Origin: Malurus cyaneus samueli
Taxonomy: Eukaryota; Chordata; Aves; Passeriformes; Maluridae
Assembly: GCA_009741485.1 (NCBI GenBank)
Contig: CM019214.1
Coordinates: 5,955,287 to 6,019,286 of the forward strand
Reading direction: 5' to 3'
Length of the DNA: 64,000 bases
This document shows, piece after piece, positions 13,381 to 27,345 of this stretch; within the stretch, counting starts at the first letter, position 1; each line of letters starts with the position of its first letter. A model generated the notes under the pieces. That model saw only the letters and a list, made by a program, of their open reading frames with translations. It had not been told where the DNA came from and searched no databases. A program made the position numbers and the translations under genes.

Positions 13381-16155
13381 TATTGTTCATGGAACGTCTG
13401 TTTTGTTGGGTGTTTTTTTACCCACAAGGGATGGAGGGGAACCATTAAAAAAAAAAATACGCTTTCAAGTATTATATAAAAAGAACAGGGGAAAAAAATG
13501 GTTGGTATGAGAATAACTAGAAAAAAATGCACACTTTTTGAAGGTAGAGGTCCTTAAAATTATGTCCACTGAATAGTGCACCAGAGCCTGCTTGAGCAGC
13601 TGTGCTTCTGTGCTCAGGAACAACTGAGTGTTACTACATCCTGATGACTCAGAAGGCAACAGATACTGGAATGTCTTTATCACCAAATCACCCCTCTTGC
13701 AAATGCAGCTGGCTTTCTTTCATAGTACTAAAACTGAAAACATTATTGAAAATGCAGTGCTGCTGAATTGCTCCCTCTCTTTGCTTGATGAACTCACAGT
13801 TCTCAGCTAAAGACAGATCCTGTCATTCCATCTCAAATGCTAACTTGGTTTTCTGTTCAGCTGTCAGGATATTCCATGAAGGTGTCTGTCATGTTTTTGA
13901 ATTATTAGATATTTATCTGTTGCTAACTCTGCACAAGTGTGTTCTTTTTCCGAATAGAAAAGTTATTAATTAAAGGTAGATATGGACAGAGATATGCAAC
14001 AATTACAACATTTATTCTAGATATTAGAAGAATGACATTTGCACATGAGTAAGATTTCCTTGAAAATCTTTCCATAACTCTTTCCCATATCTACCCAGTT
14101 AAAATGGGGATACATAAAAAAATCATCACATTTATTAGGTTCAAGGCTGCTTCCCAGCATACTGATGACACTTTTCCAGACTCCTGAAAATTCTTTAATG
14201 GGATTTAATGACAATTCTAAGTCAAAACCACAAAATCCATACAAAAAAAAAAGCAGATGAAAACACACACATACAGGAAGTTATTAATAAATAAATAAAT
14301 AAAAAAAAAAAAAAAGCCCAAACAAAAAAAAAAAACCCAACCAAACAGCTTGGCCATACTTGTCTTGCACCTACTTTCCTAAGAAGAAAGAATAATTCAG
14401 AAATCAGTCTTCCTCATCAGAAATAGGATTAAAAAGAAAACTGTTGTGTGACATCTCACAGATGAATATAAGAGCATTGCTGAGTGCAGATTGACCTATA
14501 ACTCAAAATAATGTAGCAATTTTCTGCAGAAAAGTCAGTCTTTGGAAAAACATAACCTGATACTTAAGCAGAAGTTTAGAAAAAAAGCAAGAATTTTAAT
14601 GAAATTTATATGATTGAAGACCGCAGAGAAAGTCCTGAATTTCCAAAGGATTCAAAGGAACAAATCAATAAACGAAGGGATGATAAACAATTTGGATTTG
14701 TCCTTCATTTGAGGACCATAAATGACAAAGGAAACTTATCCACTATCCATTAACTATTTTTGACCAACCTCAAAATAATTTCAAAAATTGCCTCAGTGCG
14801 ATCTGTAATGACACAATAAATATTTTTATTTCACTTTAATTTTAAACTCTAAAATGTGATCCTGATGTACTTCAGGCTGTAGCTGAAGATGAAGATCAGT
14901 CATGGAAGCTCAAGCAATATAAACCAATATTTCCTTTATGTTCATATCAACAACATCCCTGAATACAAACATGGGCAAACAAGGACCTCCACCCACCCCT
15001 GTTACCTGCTCTGCCCAGCATTGAAAGTGTCAGCTCTCAGCTCAGCCTCCAGAGCTTCTATCCTGTTTGAATGTGTGCCCTGAAAGTACTAAACCCCATC
15101 TTTATGTCCATACAGTCAAAGGAAACTGTAGAAAAATAATCATCTTTACAAAGCAAAAAGAGGTCAGAGAACTATTTTGGGTAAACAGCATTCAAGGATC
15201 CCTTGGAATTATTTTCTTGAAAAGGCTGGGACAGTCAGAGGGGCACACTTTTGGTTGTGAGGCTTTCAAAGCATGAGTTGCGACTCCATAGTAAAGAATT
15301 ATTAATTCCTTTCTTCTACAGAATCCCCAAATAAATTAATCCTTGTTTTTGTCCTCATCTTAGCATAGTGTGAAAAATCAACAGCTGTGCATCTTCACTC
15401 CTCTTTAGGTCACGTTTCCATCTGCAGAGCCCAAGTAAAACAAGACACATTTAAGAACTCAGCAGAGACTCACCTCTCAAGCATATGAGTAAATATATTA
15501 TTATTTGTCCCATATTATTGTCTACCATCAAGGTAAACAACTCTGATGTGACAAATGAAAAGGTTTCAGAGACATCAGCTGCCCAAACAAACAGTGTGAG
15601 GAAAAGGCACAGGCAGGTGCCAGACACCATAGCTATATATTTTCATTTCTTGATTTAGCTCTCAAGCTTGCTGCTACGTGCCATCCACAGAAGCATGAAT
15701 CACCCAAAATATCCAGACATGAATATCCAAAGTCATGTGAACAGCAGTGATATGAATGTATGAAAGCATCTCTACACTGAAGCCTTGAATAATTTCACCC
15801 AAATCAAGTGTGCTGGTGTAAGCTATTTGCATTTGACAAAAATGAGGTTTGCTTTACACATTTTAATTCATGTATCAGACATGACAGGTAAACTGAACAA
15901 GTTTAAATCCATTTCAGATAACTGAAAGTCACTTTTTTGTGGCCTGGACTGTGATGTAACATTTATGGTCCAGGGTGTTTACACAGCACCTTTCAGCTCA
16001 GATGCAGGAGGGACAGCAGCAGACACCTTTCTCACATATATTATTTTTTGGGGGTGGTCTTTCCAAATACAGAAACAGCTGTATAATAGTTATACATTCC
16101 ATTTATAAATACATTGTGTCTCCAAACACCACCAACAGTTTTTACAATAGATAGA

Positions 16156-16211
16156 GAATGAATGAATGAATGAATGAATGAATGAATGAATGAATGAATG
16201 AATGAATGAAT
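16156..16211. repeat. (GAAT)14 microsatellite
   Basis: Fourteen perfect copies of GAAT on the + strand. The reverse strand is open in a frame giving a FIHS peptide repeat, which is not a gene. Confidence 0.97.
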
Positions 16212-16307
16212 ATAAACTCCTTATGAGTAGAAAACTTAACCTATTTCGCCATTTATGTTCCACATTTGTTAACTTATATTTATGCTTCTGCAATCTTTTT
16301 CAGTCAC

Positions 16308-16309
<2 letters not shown>

Positions 16310-16341
<32 letters not shown>
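16310..16341. repeat. T32 homopolymer
   Basis: An uninterrupted T run about 100 bp after the (GAAT)14 array. No element body is recognised next to it. Confidence 0.94.
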
Positions 16342-16600
16342 CATCTTGGGAAGAACAAAGAGAACCTGTGATTTCCTGTATTGATTAAACACTTTGTCAC
16401 ATTTTTCACGGATGAATTAACATCCATTTGCAAGTATTTTAATATTCAGGGAAATTTGAATTAAATAGCTATTTTCTTGACATTTATTCAGAAACATGAC
16501 TTCTGCTCACACTCCTGATGTCTTTGCTGGAGTGGGGTGAATCCAATACCCAGAGAGATGAGCAGAGGCTGCAGCACAAACGCAGGGTGGGCACACGCAC

Positions 16601-17087
16601 TGATGCCTGATGATTTTTGCTTTTCCTTTTTACACTTTCTGTACCCTCTATCCATTCCCCTGCATTCCTTAGCCCACATGTTTATAATTCCTGGAGCTTG
16701 ATATTCCAGCTTAGTTTGGAGTTCTGCTGGGCAGAGAGACCAAACATCCTGAGGAAGGGTCAGTGTGCCCTGTGCTATCTTAAACCCGAGGCTCCAGCCT
16801 TGGGTGAAGCCTTCTGTCCAGAACATCTTGTGTAAACTGGGCTCTGGCCTCATCTGGGGGGATTCATTAGAATAGGGGGACATTACTGCATTTGTGAAGT
16901 TTCTTATTGGGGAATCCTAGATAGATATGCTAATTCCTGAAACCTATAAAACTTGTACCCGTGCTGTACACGGGTGTGTATTCTGCCATCAAGTTGTGCA
17001 CCTGGGATCCCAAATACTGAGGTAAAACCCTTTTTATCCCCTTAACATGTCTGTGTCATTATTAAAAACTGGCCTTTCAAGGCAACA
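16601..17087 (+). mobile_element. Solo LTR, family 1, copy A
   Basis: This 487-bp element starts TGATGCCTGATG and ends CAAGGCAACA. It is the inverted counterpart of 42346-42882 and is similar along its whole length, which defines both termini. A TATA-like motif (cctataaaac) lies near 16944 and an ATTAAA-type signal near 17062. No internal ERV genes flank it. No convincing target duplication is visible, with gcac on the left and acat on the right. Family assignment beyond an avian ERV LTR is not possible here. Confidence 0.88.
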
Positions 17088-20000
17088 ACATGAGCTCACA
17101 GGGCTGCTCACACACACAGACACCCACATGGAAAGCCTGCTCCTGCTGAAATAATGAACTGAGAGCTGACCCAGCCCAGTGCTCAGTGCCTCCCCTCCAG
17201 CTGATCAAGGTGAAATCAGTCAGTGGAATTTACTCAGATTCAGACAGTGTGGGTGCCTCCAGAAGTGGCCTCAGCCCAGGGCTTGCAGTCCCCAAGAGCT
17301 GCCTCAGACAACTTCTGCTCCTCAGCCAGGCCAGCCCAAAATTCACTGGCATGCACCAACACCTGCTCAGTGTAGACAACACACCCACATGCAAAATTGA
17401 AATGCCCTTTAATCAGAAGATGAGACAAATCATCCAGCTCACCCACCATCACCCACCATCAGCATATTTACACTGAACAGCCTTTTATCTCCTTTTTCTA
17501 CAATCCCCTTGACTTTTATTCTCTGTTCCATTTCTTTCCCACACATCAGCCTCTTTGTTGCTCTGGTCCTACCCCTGAATAAGATCCATGCACCCTCAGA
17601 ATCACTTCAAAAGACCATTCAGCAATATTTTTTACATGAACAAAGCAAGCTTTTCCTTCCAGCATCCCATAGTAAGTGCCATACTCTCTTCAGTCTGAAG
17701 CCTTTCCAGGAGGGACCATCTCCAGGTGATTGGGTGGTTCTCTGCTGACAAATCATTGGGATTTCTTACCCATCTCTGCTTCTCTAACCCCTCATGGGGC
17801 CTTTCAGCCACAATCATCTTTAGGCACTAGAGTGTGATTAGCTTGGCATTAAATGTGTGATGGCAGACAAGGTGTCAGTGTATTTATTTTAAAACTGAAG
17901 ACCATCAGCCATTCTCAAAGATGGTACAGGGTGACATTCTTGACAAGATACTAATTTCTTCCTGGTATCCCTTGTTTTCCTCTCTAGATCATTCCCTCTC
18001 TTTATAAATAGTGTCTTCTTCTCTCTTGGTTACTTTCCCAGTCAAAGATCTCATGAGGTTTTTCTCCAAGACTATTTTTTTTATAAAGCATTCGCTCTCT
18101 TTCTTCAGTATTTAATCTAAATACTTCCAAATCACAGCACCTTGTGGTAAAAGTAATGACAGTTTGTGAGTGTTATCATAACTTCTGAATGCTTCATATT
18201 ACACTAATCCTGTTTTTTTAAAGATTTTCTGAACCTTTCATAAACTGAAGCAAAGGCACACAAAATGTCTAAGCAGTTTCTGCATCTTCCTAAAAAAAAA
18301 AAAAAATTGAAATACAACTTCTGTTTTCTCAAACTTCAGTTTTACAGCATTTCTTCGACCACGTTTTTCTCTGAAGATATAATTTTGTTTTTACCTACCA
18401 TTTTTACCCCCATCCTAATATTTTACAACCATGATTTTGTTCACACTATGTAAGCATTATATTTACATTAGTGTATAAATAATTATAAACATATAGATAA
18501 TGTACCAATAAAACATCCTTAAGTCCTAGATATTCTGATATTCTCAAAACTTTTAATTTTTTTTGTGGTCAAGAAGACACCAGAACTATTTATCTTCTAA
18601 GCTAACCCATTTTGGAACAACTAAAAACAAAACAAATATAAAATACTATCAAAAATTCCAGATAAAACTTCAGGATAGCAGAATTATAAACGTCACAAAA
18701 AAAAGGGCACTGTGAGGAGAGACTGAAAGCATACACAAATCAGAAAAATCTGTTTCTTTCCGAGCCACTTAGGAGTTGTTTGCTTTTTAACAGAGCTTGT
18801 TATGGGAAATGTTCCATTGTAATTATGGATCAGCAACTGCTACTCCACAATACTGATGTTTTCTGTATAATTTCTTCCCTTTCCTCTTTCTTCTATTTTT
18901 TTTTCTTTTTTTTTGAGGAGAAGAGCAACTCATAAATATTTCAGTTTCCAATTTCTGAAAGATGAAGGGCAACAGTGAAACGCTGAGGTCTTTAAGAGCA
19001 CAAATTGTAGTACACCAAAGAAAACATCCAAGGAAAGTGTTTCTTTGAACTTTGCAAGACACTGATGCAACACAAACATTTCGAGGAACATGATTTGAAG
19101 CCCTCATATTAAATTCTGCTTCCTTCATCTGCTGGTTGAAATGCACGAGAGACTCTTGACTCTGTTCAGAACAATAGCAGAACCCCTACAGTCTTCAATC
19201 TTCAGAGCAGATTATTCCATTTTATGTTACAATTTCCCACTCATTGGTGTTAGTGACAAGAATATCGTTATTGTCATTACAAAATGTGTTGACACAATAT
19301 TTGGCTCTTAAGAATTTATTTGCACCTTCTTTAAGGATTCACATTAAGTTACCAACTTTTTCTGTCATGTTATTAAATCATTTTCTAAGTAGCCAATTTT
19401 TGAACCTGTGAAAAATTACCAATGACTGCAGAGCAGCACTCAATCAAATGCACACATATATGTATATTGAAATGTAAATTGACTGAAAAATTAAAGCTGT
19501 GTTATCAAAAGTGGAATGTTAAATATAAAGTTTCTACATTTTATGTATGTTTGAATCAGGAAATGAGTAAGCTCATTTCTCTTAACAGTCAAAATATGTG
19601 AAACCATGGGATTTTTATGTAAAAGACTCAAAAATATGTTCAAATACATTGCAGCATAAAAGCACCAATTTTAATGTATGAAAGCTCTGATAAACATCAG
19701 GGTTACCCCAGAAGCCCTTTAGCATGACAATAACCCACTCTATTCTGAAAATAAAACAGTTATTAAACCAAAGTTGTTTTCACACAACAAAAGACACTCG
19801 TAGGAAAACAGCATGAGAAGAGCTTTCCTGGATTTGTGATTTTTCGTTTTCCAGCTATTTCACATTGCATGTTAATGATATTACTGTTTCACAGTAAGCA
19901 CGAGAACTGCAAAAAACCATAACAAACTAAAACCATACTGCACCCAAAAGTCTTCTTGAATCTTATCTGTAACAGCAAAACAAAGGTTCAGTAGAAATGA

Positions 20001-21212
20001 AATATTTGATTGTTCCTTATTTTCCTTATGAGCAGCTGCTCATTTCAGACCACAGAGCTAAACCAAACTACTGGGATGACTTAATTCCACAAATTGTGGG
20101 GTTTGTGTGTGTTCTTCCTTCAGAGCATCACCATACACAATTATTCAAACAAGATATGAGTTTGAAGGAAAAGCCATATCCCTTGCTTAAACTTTGTTTA
20201 GAAATAATTGAGGCAGTGTTGTTCTTTATAACATAGTCCCAGGAAGTTCTTGAATTTGGGGGGAATGTCCCTCCTCTATAGATTTATTGTAAGCTACCAT
20301 TTCCAAAGAAGCAAGACTGGACACAAAAATGTAATCTGCTTTGAGAAGATTTTACTTATTGGAGCAGATTTTCTAAATTTTTGTGCAAGCTAATACAGCT
20401 TCATACCAGGAGCTACGAATCTCCCTGCAGAGAACAGAATTGAATTCTTTTTTTTTTGGTGGGGAAAAGCTGTGCAGCAGAGTTCTGTTCCTGTATCAGC
20501 TCAGTGACAGCTCATCATTGCTTTGTGACTGAAGGCTGTGCTGAACACTTGGCAGAACTGGGCTTATTTTGTTGAGAAAGCAGAATTTTGCCACAACCTG
20601 CTGAAATGCCCAACCAGAGGAGGGATAGGCTGCCTGTTCCAGCACACAGGTTCCTCAAAGACACTTCCCTGCTACAGTTCCCTGCACAGCTATACCCAAG
20701 TCTCAATTAAAAATACCCGTGGTGTTTTCAGAGAAAAAAAAAGAGTGTTTGTACAATTCAAAATCAGGGGAAGTCCCTACCATGGCATGCAGCCTATGCA
20801 CATTTATGTATAGATATTTAATGTTTTGAAAATAGGAGATTTTTATGTTTCTTAAAGAAAGTATGATCTTGATTATGTCATTAAAACAAAAAGTAACAAG
20901 TCTCTGACTTAAAGGATTACTATAAACCTTTAGCTCTACCTTTTCTTACCATGTGTACTTACATGACTAAGTTATCAGTTTTATGATTACAATTTACTTT
21001 TCACTGTGAACTTAACTCATTTACATGCCCAGTATAGATTAATGTTTCCCACTGAGCAATTTCAGACAACAAAACGTTGCTTCAGGTACTTTCAATCAGT
21101 ACTCAATTAGTAAACCTCATTGTATGGGTTGAAATTCAGAGATTTTGCTGTGAGACATGCCAGGGAGAGGCTCAGGAGGGATCCCCACATGCAGCTCAGC
21201 ATAATCTGGCAC

Positions 21213-21326
21213 AGGGAAAAAAAGAGGAAAAGGAAAGAAAAGGAAAAAGAAGAAAAAGAAAAAAAAAGGAAAAAGAAAAAGGAAAAAGGAAAGAAAAAGG
21301 AAAAAGAAAAAGAAAAAGGAAAAGAA

Positions 21327-21357
<31 letters not shown>

Positions 21358-21530
21358 GAAAAAGAAAAAGAAAAAGAAAAAGAAACGAAAAAGAAAAAGA
21401 AGAAAAAAAAAGAAAAAGAAGAAAAAAAGAAAAAGAAAAAGAAAAAGCAAAAGAAAGAAAAAAAGAAAAAAAAGAAAAAGAAAAAGAAAAAAAAAGAAAA
21501 AGAAAAGAAAAAGAAAAAGAAAAAAGAAGA
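21213..21530. repeat. (GAAAAA)n polypurine tract, ~320 bp
   Basis: The + strand is almost entirely G and A for about 318 bp, built of GAAAAA and GAAA units, with only two C interruptions (21386 and 21448). In IL1RAPL1 pre-mRNA it reads as a very long polypyrimidine tract. Lys/Arg-rich and Phe-rich reading frames across it are artefacts of the repeat. Confidence 0.96.
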
Positions 21531-22929
21531 TACTTCAGGGGAGGGAAAAAGTCCCATTCTTTTCCACAATGTCCCCAAGGCTACTGAGGCCCTCTAGCTA
21601 AAATCCAGGCATGGAGAGATCCTGTATATTAAGTGCACCTCAAAAGAGAAAGGAGTTGTTACATAAACCCTATATCCTCTCTCATCACCAAAAAATCCCT
21701 GAATAAGATTGTTTTTTTGTGGGGAAAGTGTCAGATCTGACTGCAGCACCACTAAAATATCATTCTTTTATCACTTGCCCTCATTTCAGTTTTAATAAGC
21801 TCTCTTGGCTCTCTTATCTTTTTATGTACACTCCACAGCAATTAACAGAAATGCAAATGTCATACCCATTTTTATAACAGTGTCTCTTATAAAACTGCAA
21901 TGAAGACAGCAAATTATATATTTGTTAAATGATCTATCTTTTTTTTTTTTTTTTGTCAGAAAATCTATCTCTTATGAAGATAATGCCCCTACATGTACCA
22001 TATGTGTGTTTGAATGTTTTATAAACATGGGAAGATTACTGCTTACAATTCTAGCTCAACTTCTGAGGAAACATTAGACTTTGAAAGCTCAAATCAGTGA
22101 AATCAGGCAGGAAGAGAGTTTATGAATATTCAGTTTGGATTTCAAAACAGCTGCTCTATTTGACCATTATAAAAATTACCACCTTTTTTGTTCGCTAAAT
22201 ACAAACATCCAGTAAAGTGATATTGCGTTCACACAAATATCTGATAACTGTTTTAATTCAGATGTGTTTTCAAAAAGTCATCTTCCCTCTTTAAAGCGAA
22301 ACCTCATAGTAGAAAAACAAAACAAGAAAATTCAGGTTTATTTTTCTCTGTTTGTCTCTGAAGAAAATCTAGCAATCCAGTCGAGACACAGAGAGTATAG
22401 CTCACAAAATAATTCAGTAAGAATCCATCTTGAACAATGAAAACCATGTTGTCACAATGACAACATCTGAGCACTACCACCAGAAGAAAAAATATCTCAC
22501 CCAAAGCATGAGGGGTACACTTTGCCACTAGAAGTTTTCTGACACAGAGCACCATTCATTTTCTGCTCAGGTATTTGCCTGTGACCTCAACCAAAGGCAG
22601 CCAATGTTTCACACTCTGTAATACATTTACCTCATCATCTGTGAACTGTAAAAGTGTTATTTTGCAGAGGAGAAACTGAAACAGGAAGACTACTTCCCCA
22701 CTCCTCACAAATAGTAGTATGACTAAATATCACAAAAAATAATTTAAATCCAGGTCTAAATATTTATCCTTCAAAATCAACTCAGTTTCTAAATTAATAC
22801 AGCACAGGATGAAAAAGCCAGAAATAATATATGAAAGAAAAAGCTACATTCCTACTTTATTTGCAGCATCCTACCATTTAGTCCTCCATTTGTTCAATCT
22901 TTATACAAACCATCCATAGCTTTGTGCAA

Positions 22930-23464
22930 CAGCAGAGGGGAGCATCAGGAAAAATGCAGGAGAGAGGACTGAGAGAAAACTGGAATCTGTTCCAGAAGGA
23001 CTGTATCCTGTGGAAAAGATCCATGTGGAGTAAATCTTGAAGATCTGAAGGACCCACACTGGGTAAACTCATGCAAAACTGCATCCCACACTGGATCAGG
23101 GTGAAAGTGGGAGGAAGGAGTGGCAGAGTTGAGCTGCCATGAACTGATCACAGCCCTCATTCCCCATCTCCTGTGCCACACTTGGCTTGGTGAAAATGAG
23201 ACAGAGGAATTGAGGAAGAGGAATAAAATTGAGTCTGGGGAGAAGGGCAAGACTGGGGGAAGCTGTTCTGCCATTTTTTTTTTCACAATCCTACACTTAA
23301 TTTTCCCCCCATCAAGTCTGTTTTACCCTTGAAGGTAACTGGTAAATGGTAATTGGTAGATCTCCCTGTCTTTATCTTCACCCACAAACTTTTTCAACTT
23401 ATTTTCCCCCTATCCTATCGAGAGAGGGGGTGAGGGCAGAATGGGTGGAGTTTAACACCCCACA
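22930..23464 (+). mobile_element. Degenerate avian ERV/LTR-like repeat
   Basis: I recognise the wording of a common avian ERV-associated repeat on the + strand. It includes a stretch near 23110-23175 (gaggaaggagtggcagag, then ccctcattccccatctcct), then caagtctgttttaccc, then gtaattggtagatctccctg and cttcacccacaaac, ending tttaacaccccaca at 23464. The left boundary is uncertain. It is diverged and lacks intact ORFs. The identification is from memory and needs a repeat-library search. Confidence 0.5.
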
Positions 23465-25562
23465 AAGGCAAACCATTAACTTCCTAATTGCACTGAAAGC
23501 GAATCCCAAAGCTATGAGGAAAAATTTGGTTTTAATTTTTACTGCAGTTTAATTTTCTCATGATATTTTATTAGTTATACTATCCTCCTCAGCAATACTC
23601 TCATATGTTAAAAAAAAAAAAATTGCTTTGTTTTAGATAGGCTATTCTATATTGTAAGCCTGAAAAATTGGACACGAGTTGTGTGATCTTCTGCAGAATG
23701 AACACAAAGATGACATGGCAGGCAGGAGCATTACTTGTTTAAACATCGCTTTTGGAGACTAGACAAGAACATCACTTTGATGTACAACACCAAGTTTTTT
23801 TGAGCACTAAAAGGCAGAAAAAGACCATAAAATGTAGCATGACTGAAAAGCTGTCTTTAGAAAGACCAGAATAAAACTGCATTGCAAAAGAAATGGTTTG
23901 AATGAAATGGAGGGTCACATAGGAAAGAATATAAAATTAATATACCTACAGCTGGGTCAAGCCAGAGCTCTTTTCTAAATTTGAAGTAATTTATTTTATC
24001 TGTTAATTTTTAAAAGGAGTGTTTGCTGCTTTCTCTTTATCTTGACTAATATTGACATTTTATCTTTCCCTTCCTTTTTTAAAAATCTGGACTGCAACAA
24101 TATCAAAAGCATCCTGAATGTTATTTTAATCTGTCATATGATGTGATGACCAGAAAAATAAATGCAGAATCACACAAGTTCACAGTAATAATTCTCAAAT
24201 GCTTTCCAAAACACTGGAAACACAGGCTCAAAATGATGTGTCTTGAGACAGAGGAGCAGATGCAGGTACAGAGCCACATCTCCAGTATGCAAGAATATGC
24301 AGTTAGAAATGCATTTTCTAATAGAATACTTGATGTTTTTCAAGATAACCTTCAACTTTCATTTCTGTACATATAATATTAATATTAATAATGGTAATAA
24401 ACACAAAGCAACTAAAAGGCACAAAAATAATTTTAATCAATGGTTCATCCAAAAGAAATCTCTCCAAAAGATACGGAGCAATCCTCCTCAGCCATACTTT
24501 GATGTTATTATTCAAACACATTGCATCTCTCTGTGAAACTTCTATTTCATTTCATCTCACATTCTAATTGGCACACAGGAATAACTGGAAAGGAAGCCAA
24601 GCAGCATCAGTGCACAGCAGAAGCAGCAGAATTCCTGCTCCAGGTCCCGAGAGGTAGCGGTGTTACCCTCTGCCCTGATCCCCAGGGAAGAGCACTGAAT
24701 GGGGCACAGCATTCTGTGCTTCTGAAAGGTTGAATCAAGAGTTCTCTCTCATTTTCCAGCCAACTGAAGCAACTTGGATGCAGCTGCTATTTACTAAGCA
24801 GGCTGGCCTCTCTGATCACTTTAATGGGTCACAGTCAGACACTCAACAGCAGAGATGTATAAATGTTTGTAAAAGACCACAGGTTTTACAAAATCTGTCT
24901 CTTTCTCTCTCTACACATCAGTTTTAAAACCACTCTTACAAATCCCTTTGTACTGAAAATTAAGAGAAATCCCATATTTTTTTTGTTTTTTTTTTTTCTG
25001 TAATAAAGTCTTAGGATTGTAACGTTTTATTTGTATGCTAGTAGTGTCAAATTCCCCAGTCAAAATGAATGCCTCCCTATTTTAGGTGTTGTGTATAAAC
25101 ACTCAAGAAGAAAGCACATGACTGAAGGCCTTACATAACAGAAGAATAGACCTTTCATAAAGAGGAGGAAGAGTGTTTCGGGCAGAAAATTACATGGTTT
25201 GTTTTAATCCTTGTTTCAGAAAATTTACCATTTTTTTTTTTTTTCTAAAATTGAAAAAATAAGTAAAATTAGTATGCTTAGACTGTAACTGGTGACAGGC
25301 AAATCACTGATAAAAAGAAAACCTGGACTTTTATAAGAAGTTCTTGAAGCTATTTGTATCTTAAGGAGAAGCAGAATGTAGGCAGAGAGGCGCAGAGTTA
25401 GTTTTGTGGCAGGTAAGAGAGACTAGAGAACAGCTGAGCTCTGAGATGAGTGATCTCTGAAGCATCACAGAAAAGTTCCTGATCTAAAGTCAGTTGCAGT
25501 GAACAGCATTTTTCACACTTAACTGCATAACTTCGAGACGCAGGGCTGGATCCGGAGGTTGG

Positions 25563-25605
25563 TTTTTTTTTTATGTTTTTTTTGGTTTTTTTTTTTTTTT
25601 TTTTT
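25563..25605. repeat. T-rich low-complexity tract
   Basis: T runs interrupted by atg and gg on the + strand. It is roughly complementary to the A-rich tract that begins about 280 bp downstream. Confidence 0.9.
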
Positions 25606-25855
25606 CCCTCTTCTTTGCTGTCTGAATGAGGAAAGAAAAGGTGAGAGCAAACTCTTTAAGAGAAAGTCAGGTGCAGCTTGCCCACCATGTGCCCTTCACA
25701 AGGATTATATTGGCTCCAGTTCCTCCTCTGGCTCACCCCAGCAAGAGTCTGAAGTTTGGGAACAGGAGCATAGAAACCTCCTGAGTCACCTCAGTGCAAG
25801 GTGGAGATTGCCATATACCTTGGTGAGTACAGAGCTGCTCCATGAGCAGGGGTCT

Positions 25856-26048
25856 CAAAAAAATAAACCAACACCAAAACGAAACCAAAAAAAAAAAAAA
25901 AAAAAAAAAAAAAAACAAAAAACTCCAAACCAAAAAAAAACCCCGAAAACAAAAAAAAACAGAAACAACAAAACAAAAAAAAACCAAAAACAAAAAAAAA
26001 ACAAAAACGAACAAACAAACAAAAAAAAAACAAAAAAAACCCCCCAAA
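25856..26048. repeat. A-rich (AAAAAC)n low-complexity tract
   Basis: About 190 bp of A runs punctuated by C or CC on the + strand, including an A run of about 28. Lys/Asn-rich and Phe-rich reading frames here are artefacts. Confidence 0.93.
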
Positions 26049-27261
26049 ACTTCTTACAGTTGGTACAGGGTTAGGGAACTGGATTCTTAAGAAAACTATT
26101 TTTTTAATGCAAGTTGTCAGGAGAAGCTACATAGAAGGGCATGATTAATGTTAATTTCTGACAGCATTTTTGTCTGAAGAGTTTAGGACAGAAAAAGAAA
26201 GCCCTAAAAATGATGTTAGTTTATAAAACAAATTGATAAAGAGTTGCTGCTGAGCTTAAAGACCAGACATGCATTTTTTAAGTGCATAGGAACAGCATAA
26301 GCTGCAACATGAAGTGCACACTTTGCTCCTGGAACAATCAGTAAAATATGTGTTTGTGTGGGTCTTTAAGTTTCAATTAAGTTAGCATCTCATGAGATAT
26401 AGGTTAAAAAGGATTTACACTTCCAGATAGTATATTTACAAACTGGAAAAGACAATACAGAGAAGAGTGGCAGACACATCCTAAAAGAGTTCACCTCTGT
26501 GGAATGCATTTTAAATACCTTCCTCTATCACATTAGAGAAAATGCTGTGACTATACAATTTCTTGTTTTCAGAGAGATGAAACAAAATAGCCTTAAGAGC
26601 AGAGAGGAAAAAAAAAACCCTCACTTTGAGAATTATTGCCTTTGTCAGCAGCTGTTACTCAAATTTCTTACATATGGTGCCAAGAAAAAATATGCTTCTT
26701 CAGACACAGTACAGTGCATTGTGTAATTTTGACAGTCTGATATTTATTTCTTGAAATCTGGTCAGGAGAATACATCTACTAAAGATGAGAAGAAATTAAA
26801 GCTATTTTAAAGAGTCAAAGCTAACAGAGTGAAAACCCACATGCCAATATAAAATCCTCCCAGTTGTGGTCACAGAAACAAAACCACACAGGATATATTA
26901 CAATAAACAATCTTTAGTGATTGCAAGCAGACACTCTTTGAAGGAAAATCAAGGATTAAAAAATCTTTTTCATGAGAAAAAAAAAATCTGCAATTACTTT
27001 GAGAAAAACTGATTTCCACTAATTAAAAAAAAAAAAATAAACAAACCAACCCATATTAATTTGCCAGCAATTCACTCAAGTACACCTTAATTACCTGTGT
27101 GAAAACCTTTCCTATGATTTGCCAGAAAGGTGGGTAATTTCAGTAATTTGGGATCAGGGGAACATCAGGAACATGGAGCTCAGCTATGGAACTACCCAGA
27201 TATGAATGCAGATTATGAAACAAAAATTGAAAGTTGCAACCAAACAGACAAGGTTCAGGAA

Positions 27262-27345
27262 ACAACTTCAGTCTGCCAGTCACCAGTGGGGCTCCCCAGG
27301 GCCAAGTTTTGGGTCTGGTCCTGTTTAATACCTTTATTAAGGTTT
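27262..27345 (+). mobile_element. CR1 LINE reverse-transcriptase fragment
   Basis: A short + strand piece translating to a GAPQGQVLGLVLFNTFI-like segment, the conserved reverse-transcriptase block of CR1 (usual form GxPQGSVLGPxLFNIF). Both ends are lost. No other CR1 part is recognised nearby. Confidence 0.75.

Noticed and set aside
13140..13532. A 130-codon ORF with reverse-transcriptase similarity considered as a gene
   Set aside because: It is the 3' part of a truncated CR1 reverse transcriptase, annotated as a mobile element and not as a functional gene.
16488..16883. A 131-codon minus-strand ORF
   Set aside because: Most of it lies inside LTR copy A in antisense, so it is a shadow of the repeat.
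21077..21601. Long Lys/Arg/Glu-rich open frames (up to 174 codons) and reverse Phe-rich frames
   Set aside because: They are translations of the GAAAAA purine tract and have no non-repetitive domain.
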